From positions 1 to 9,099 of the forward strand of contig JACCSN010000756.1 in NCBI GenBank assembly GCA_013812985.1: DNA of 9,099 nt, read 5' to 3'. The position numbers and the translations under genes were made by a program. Of this stretch, positions 6,333 through 9,099 are shown piece by piece. The DNA comes from Hyphomicrobiales bacterium (GTDB taxonomy: Bacteria; Pseudomonadota; Alphaproteobacteria; Rhizobiales; Afifellaceae). The notes under the pieces were generated by a model that ran no database searches, was not told where the DNA came from, and saw nothing but the letters and a program-made list of their open reading frames with translations. Each line of letters opens with the position of its first letter. Within the stretch, counting starts at the first letter, position 1.

Positions 6333-7058
6333 ATGGGACGTCACGAGAACGGCAAAGTGTTTGGAAAACCCGGTTTTTGCATGGTCGCGGAGATCGAGCG
6401 GCCGCAAGCCAACATCGTTGGCCGCGTCGGCAGCTTTCCGGTCGCCATCCTTGGCGATGGGCTTGGCCGCCGCGCCATCATGGATGCGGGGATCAAGCCG
6501 CTTGATGCGAGCCTGACCATGGTCGGCACCGCCATCACGGTGGAAGTGCACCCGGCCGACAATCTGATGATCCACGCGGCGCTCAAGATCGCGCGGGAGG
6601 GGGATGTCCTCATCGTCAATGCTCACGGCGATCTCGGCCACGGCATCTGGGGCGAGCTCACGACGCAGATGGCGATCCGCAAGAAGCTCGCCGGCATCGT
6701 CATAGACGGCGCCGTCCGCGACTGCCGCGAGCTCGCGACCTGCGGCTTTCCGGTTTTCGCGCGGGGCGTCAATCCGACCGGCGGCGGCAAGGACGGACCC
6801 GGCCAGATCAATCTGCCAACCTCCTGCGGCGGCGTCGCCGTCCTGCCCGGCGATATCGTCGTGGGCGATGCCGACGGGGTGATCATCGTGCCCGCCCGGC
6901 AGGCGGAGGAAGCGATCCGTCTCGCGGAAGCGCGGATCGCCGCCGAATCGAAGCGTATGAAGGCCATCAAGGAGGGGCCGGTGGAGGGAATCTATCCCGA
7001 TTGGCTCATCTCGACGCTGCGCACGAGCGGTGTCCTCGCGGAAGGCGACGAGCTCTAG
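6333..7058 (+). CDS. RraA-like protein, probable 4-hydroxy-2-oxo acid aldolase or 2-oxo acid decarboxylase
   Basis: A 241-residue protein of the RraA-like (HMG/CHA aldolase) family. Visible hallmarks are WGELTTQMA (106-114), GIVIDGAVRDCREL (121-134) and GDIVVGDADGVIIVP (173-187). R129, D130 and E133 match the R-D-x2-E part of the motif described for aldolase-active members, where Arg and Asp act with a divalent metal. Such enzymes cleave 4-hydroxy-4-methyl-2-oxoglutarate or 4-carboxy-4-hydroxy-2-oxoadipate to pyruvate plus a second oxo acid, and often decarboxylate oxaloacetate. E. coli RraA, an inhibitor of RNase E, belongs to the same family, so automatic labels of 'ribonuclease regulator' are common but do not fit this catabolic setting. 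AGGAAGG (6317-6323) lies 9 nt before the ATG, 24 nt after the Ldh2 gene. The C-terminal 55 residues are longer than in minimal RraA proteins, as in many aldolase-type homologues. Confidence 0.88.
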   Translation: MGRHENGKVFGKPGFCMVAEIERPQANIVGRVGSFPVAILGDGLGRRAIMDAGIKPLDASLTMVGTAITVEVHPADNLMIHAALKIAREGDVLIVNAHGDLGHGIWGELTTQMAIRKKLAGIVIDGAVRDCRELATCGFPVFARGVNPTGGGKDGPGQINLPTSCGGVAVLPGDIVVGDADGVIIVPARQAEEAIRLAEARIAAESKRMKAIKEGPVEGIYPDWLISTLRTSGVLAEGDEL

Positions 7059-7161
7059 GCCAGTGTCCCCCGCGGGGCGGATGCGGCCTTGAGGGAAGCC
7101 TTTTCCCGACGGCAGGAAAGGTCGATGGAAATTCCTGGAGAGCCGAAGTGATCCGTCCGGC
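7059..7161. other. Gap between the lyase and MFS genes, with weak secondary structure
   Basis: A 103-nt gap in an otherwise tightly packed operon. It contains the perfect 10-bp palindrome CCCCGCGGGG (7068-7077), which can fold only a 3-bp stem with a minimal loop, and a 5-bp hairpin GGGAA/TTCCC (7093-7097/7103-7107) with a 5-nt loop. Neither has a following T tract. No promoter with good hexamers is evident. The MFS gene may be read through from the operon or have a promoter I cannot recognise. Confidence 0.35.
7125..7151 (+). CDS. Possible 8-codon upstream mini-ORF before the MFS gene
   Basis: ATG at 7125 opens a frame reading MEIPGEPK, ended by TGA at 7149-7151. It has a good ribosome site, AGGAAAGG (7114-7121), whereas the MFS start at 7162, 10 nt after this stop, has no recognisable Shine-Dalgarno. 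The arrangement would allow ribosomes to terminate and re-initiate on the MFS gene. The peptide has no run of one amino acid that would suggest attenuation. It may be chance; I rate it low. Confidence 0.25.
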   Translation: MEIPGEPK

Positions 7162-8430
7162 ATGAGCGCAGCCGAGAAGCCCGCAAGCAATGCATCCATG
7201 GTGGAGTTGACCGGCTGGCAGAGCCTCAAGGCGACCTTCCGCGAGCCGAACTATCGTGTCTTCACGATCGGCAACATTGCCTCGCTGGTCGGAACCTGGG
7301 TGCAGCGGATCACCATCGGCTGGCTCGCCTGGGAACTCACCGAATCCGGCACATGGCTGGGCGCCGTCGCCTTTGCCGACCTTTTCCCGATGGTCATCGT
7401 GACGCCGCTGGCCGGAGCCTTCGCGGATCGGGCGGACCGGTTGATGACGACGCGGATCAGCCAGGCCTTGCTCATGGTCCAGGCAGGCGCGTTGTTCCTG
7501 CTGACGGCCTTGGGCATGATGACGATCGGCGTCCTCCTGGGACTGACGCTTTTCGGCGGGATCGTCACCGCCTTCAATCAGCCGGCGCGGATGGCGCTCC
7601 TGCCCAATCTCGTCGATCGGCGGCACCTGCCGACGGCTATCGCGATCAATTCGATCGTGTTCAACACGGCGCGGTTTCTCGGTCCCATGCTGGCGGGCGT
7701 GATCCTGGTCTCCGGCAACGTCGCGCTCGCCTTTCTCCTTAACTTTGTGACCTTTGGCGCTTTCCTCGTCGCTCTCATGCGCATCCGCTTGTCGGAGAGG
7801 GACGCGACCGACCTTACCGATATCGGCCTGTTCTCCTCCCTCATGGCAGGCCTGCGCTACGTGCGCGGGCATTTCGGCCTAGCCGCGATGCTCCTCACGC
7901 TGGCGTCGAGCGCGATCTTCGTCCGGCCCATCCTGGAACTGCTGCCCGGCTATACGGACGAATTCGGGCTCGATGTGGAAGCCTTTGCGCTCTTCACCTC
8001 CGTGGTCGGAGCCGGCGCGGTCGCCGGCGCGGTCTGGCTGTCGCTCTACGGATCCCCTCGCCTTCTCACGCGCCTGGCGCTTCTGAACGGGTTCCTGCTC
8101 AGCGGTGCGCTCATCCTGGCAGCGGCGACGTCGAGCATCGCCATCGCCGTCGTGGCGCTGACCGCCCTGGGATTGGGGATGGTCATCAGCGGCATCGCCA
8201 GCCAGACGATCATCCAGCTCGTCGTGGAGAGCCGAATGCGCGGACGCGTCCTGGCCTTGCACACCGTGATCTTTCGCGGCGGGCCCGCCATCGGCGCGCT
8301 TGCCATGGGAAGCGCCTCCGATCTGACCGGGCTTGCCCTGCCGCTGGTGATCGGAGGTCTCGCCACCCTGGTTGTGACCGGATGGGCGTGGAGCAAGCGG
8401 CGCGCCATCTGGCGATCTCTCGACCTCTAG
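7162..8430 (+). CDS. Major facilitator superfamily transporter (MFS_3/EntS-like)
   Basis: A 422-residue inner-membrane transporter with about 12 hydrophobic segments. It has the MFS motif A in GAFADRADR (85-93) between the second and third spans, the stretch FNQPARMALLPNLV (138-151) typical of the EntS/TIGR00900-type drug and siderophore exporters, and the corresponding second-half loop RMRGRVLAL near residue 360. The N-terminus up to about residue 30 is cytoplasmic, including FREPNYRVF before the first span. There is no clear ribosome site before the ATG at 7162, and upstream in-frame sequence offers no ATG, GTG or TTG before a stop; an ATG at 7198 is an alternative but also lacks a site. 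It lies on the same strand 103 nt after the lyase gene. Its relatives are mostly exporters, so it could expel a pathway product or inhibitor, or be unrelated to the operon. Confidence 0.92.
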   Translation: MSAAEKPASNASMVELTGWQSLKATFREPNYRVFTIGNIASLVGTWVQRITIGWLAWELTESGTWLGAVAFADLFPMVIVTPLAGAFADRADRLMTTRISQALLMVQAGALFLLTALGMMTIGVLLGLTLFGGIVTAFNQPARMALLPNLVDRRHLPTAIAINSIVFNTARFLGPMLAGVILVSGNVALAFLLNFVTFGAFLVALMRIRLSERDATDLTDIGLFSSLMAGLRYVRGHFGLAAMLLTLASSAIFVRPILELLPGYTDEFGLDVEAFALFTSVVGAGAVAGAVWLSLYGSPRLLTRLALLNGFLLSGALILAAATSSIAIAVVALTALGLGMVISGIASQTIIQLVVESRMRGRVLALHTVIFRGGPAIGALAMGSASDLTGLALPLVIGGLATLVVTGWAWSKRRAIWRSLDL

Positions 8431-8440
8431 CGCCAGGATG

Positions 8441-8477
8441 GCACCCTGTCCGCTGGGAGCCAGCATAGAAGGGGTGC
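8441..8477 (+). terminator. Nested hairpin just after the MFS gene, possible transcript end
   Basis: Beginning 11 nt after the MFS stop, an outer stem GCACCC/GGGTGC (8441-8446/8472-8477) encloses an inner stem GCTGG/CCAGC (8452-8456/8460-8464) with a 3-nt loop. There is no T tract after it, so it is not a textbook intrinsic terminator. It may protect the mRNA's 3' end or help stop transcription. Confidence 0.35.
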
Positions 8478-8533
8478 ATGGACCTGACGCGCGGTCAGGA
8501 CGCACACGGGCGAGTTCCTCTCTGCGCGGCATA

Positions 8534-8562
8534 TTGTCAACGCTGGATCGTGGAAATAGGAA
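8534..8562 (+). promoter_or_regulatory. Weak candidate promoter for the tautomerase gene
   Basis: TTGTCA (8534-8539, five of six matches to the -35 consensus) is followed after 17 nt by TAGGAA (8557-8562, three of six at the -10). It is the best pair I find in the 183-nt gap before the tautomerase start. The -10 is poor, so this is tentative. Confidence 0.25.
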
Positions 8563-8603
8563 GATCACAATTGCTGGCGAGCAGGCGGGCCAATGAGAAG
8601 GAC

Positions 8604-8610
8604 GGAGGAG
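8604..8610 (+). promoter_or_regulatory. Ribosome binding site fixing the tautomerase start
   Basis: GGAGGAG, with its GGAGG core 5 nt before the ATG at 8614. An upstream in-frame ATG at 8593 would place this site inside the gene and would bury the proline that must follow the initiator methionine in this family. Confidence 0.7.
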
Positions 8611-8613
8611 CGC

Positions 8614-8949
8614 ATGCCGAGTATTCGGATCGAAACCGGCACTTGGTTGCGCGGTCGCGAGCATGACCTGATGTTGGCGGTAAGCGAGGCAACGTTTGGG
8701 CCGCTGGGGGTGCGGGCTGAACAAAATGATGTCGTCATCAATTGCCGCGACGCGGAGACGCGTTTGATTGGGCCGGGCAAGTCCGAGCGATTCTGCCGCA
8801 TCGAGATCAAGATGTGTGCGGGGCGATCAGATGATCAAAAGCGATCCCTTCGAGCGAATATCTCTCAGCCGCTTGCTCCATTCGGCATCCCGGACAGCGA
8901 TGTGAAAATGATTGTTACAGATGTGCCAGGAGCCAACCTCGGTCACTAG
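8614..8949 (+). CDS. Tautomerase-superfamily small protein (4-OT/MIF-like)
   Basis: A 111-residue protein that I read as a tautomerase-superfamily member. From the ATG at 8614 it begins MPSIRIETG; removal of Met would expose the N-terminal proline that is the catalytic base in this superfamily. Two halves are visible: the Pro-led strand followed by a helix (LMLAVSEATFGPLGV), then a second strand-helix unit with RIEIKMCAGRSDDQKRSLRA (62-81), where GRS and QK are typical. The end, VTDVPGANLGH, corresponds to the family's usual loop near the active site. It resembles the longer fused-type tautomerases of about 110-140 residues rather than the 62-residue subunits. It probably isomerises a keto-enol or unsaturated oxo acid; the substrate is unknown. 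It may be separately expressed after the hairpin at 8441-8477. Codon use looks somewhat less GC-rich than the operon, by eye. Confidence 0.75.
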   Translation: MPSIRIETGTWLRGREHDLMLAVSEATFGPLGVRAEQNDVVINCRDAETRLIGPGKSERFCRIEIKMCAGRSDDQKRSLRANISQPLAPFGIPDSDVKMIVTDVPGANLGH

Positions 8950-8994
8950 AGATCCAAAATTGCGCATTTCTCCACGCGTACCCCGGAGCTCACC

Positions 8995-9099
8995 ATGCCC
9001 GCGTTCATATGCAATGCCTGCGGAACTTCGTATCCGCCGAGCGAAAAGCCGCCCGAGCACTGCACGATGTGCAACGAGGAGCGGCAATTTGTGCCGGAG
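8995..9099 (+). CDS. N-terminal zinc ribbon of a probable MBL-fold metallohydrolase, cut by the right edge
   Basis: The first 35 codons of a gene that continues beyond the window. GGAG (8985-8988) lies 6 nt before the ATG. The peptide starts MPAFICNACGTSYPPSE and contains CxxC pairs at residues 6/9 and 23/26, a rubredoxin-like zinc ribbon, followed by NEERQFV. The pattern of CxxCGT, about 13 residues, CxxC and then (D/E)ERQ(Y/F)V is what I know from the start of a group of MBL-fold metallohydrolases, where it is followed by a GQxWTTL segment and the beta-lactamase-like domain; those parts lie outside the window. It is 45 nt after the tautomerase stop on the same strand and may be co-transcribed with it. 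The zinc ribbon is seen directly; the enzyme class is inferred from resemblance. Confidence 0.75.
   Translation, partial: MPAFICNACGTSYPPSEKPPEHCTMCNEERQFVPE

Noticed and set aside
250..7058. Naming the locus outright as a sulfolactate degradation cluster (slcC, comC, slcHFG)
   Set aside because: The family layout is similar, but the diagnostic sulfo-lyase genes suyAB are absent from the window, and the dehydrogenase families are too broad to fix the substrate.
7068..7077. Perfect palindrome CCCCGCGGGG as a terminator or operator
   Set aside because: As a hairpin it offers only 3 bp with a minimal loop and there is no T tract. Short GC palindromes are frequent in such DNA.
7006..7872. Minus-strand open frame of 288 codons opposite the MFS gene; a similar one lies at 7879-8724
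   Set aside because: Both are antisense to a clear MFS transporter, and their charged, His-rich and Arg-rich translations show no domain.
8478..8666. Plus-strand frame of 62 codons starting MDLTRGQDAHGR
   Set aside because: It overlaps the start of the tautomerase gene in another frame, has no clear ribosome site and shows no recognisable domain.
1..9099. CRISPR arrays, insertion sequences, tRNA or rRNA genes, attachment sites
   Set aside because: I looked for spaced direct repeats, transposase-like proteins, terminal inverted repeats and tRNA-like cloverleaf segments, and saw none.

Overview
The window is GC-rich (by eye) and densely coded. Genes overlap or nearly abut, and starts carry GGAGG-type ribosome sites. 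With a Bug/TctC-type tripartite tricarboxylate transporter and an IclR regulator, this points to a proteobacterium. An alphaproteobacterium (Rhizobiales or Rhodospirillales type) is likely, but this is inferred from gene content and style only; no taxonomic marker is present.

Layout: (1) Bases 1-249 hold little. At the far left there may be the first codons of a minus-strand gene that leaves the window. (2) 250-1320, minus strand: a D-isomer-specific 2-hydroxyacid dehydrogenase. (3) 1321-1482: a divergent intergenic region with a good TTGACA promoter for the plus-strand operon and an imperfect inverted repeat over its -10/start region, a likely operator for the IclR protein. (4) 1483-7058, plus strand: a tightly packed operon of IclR regulator, TctC-like binding protein, TctB-like and TctA-like membrane subunits, an Ldh2/malate-lactate family dehydrogenase, and an RraA-like lyase. 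iclR/tctC overlap by 17 nt, tctC/tctB by TAATG, tctB/tctA by TGATG, and the dehydrogenase follows tctA after 3 nt. (5) 7162-8430: an MFS transporter of the EntS-like (MFS_3) type, preceded by an 8-codon mini-ORF. (6) 8614-8949: a small tautomerase-superfamily protein. (7) From 8995: the first 35 codons of a gene that runs off the right edge, whose four-cysteine zinc-ribbon start resembles the N terminus of a group of MBL-fold metallohydrolases.

How the genes may work together (inference): the TctCBA-type transporter brings in a di- or tricarboxylate-like hydroxy acid. The two NAD(P)-dependent dehydrogenases come from unrelated folds, and such pairs often act on opposite enantiomers. Together they could convert both stereoisomers to one 2-oxo acid, which the RraA-like protein could split or decarboxylate to pyruvate-level products. 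The IclR protein would sense the substrate or an intermediate and control both directions. The layout recalls the sulfolactate (SlcC/ComC with a tripartite transporter) system. However, no sulfo-lyase (SuyAB) is in the window and an RraA-like lyase is present instead, so the substrate is not identified. The tautomerase and the MBL-like gene may not belong to this pathway.
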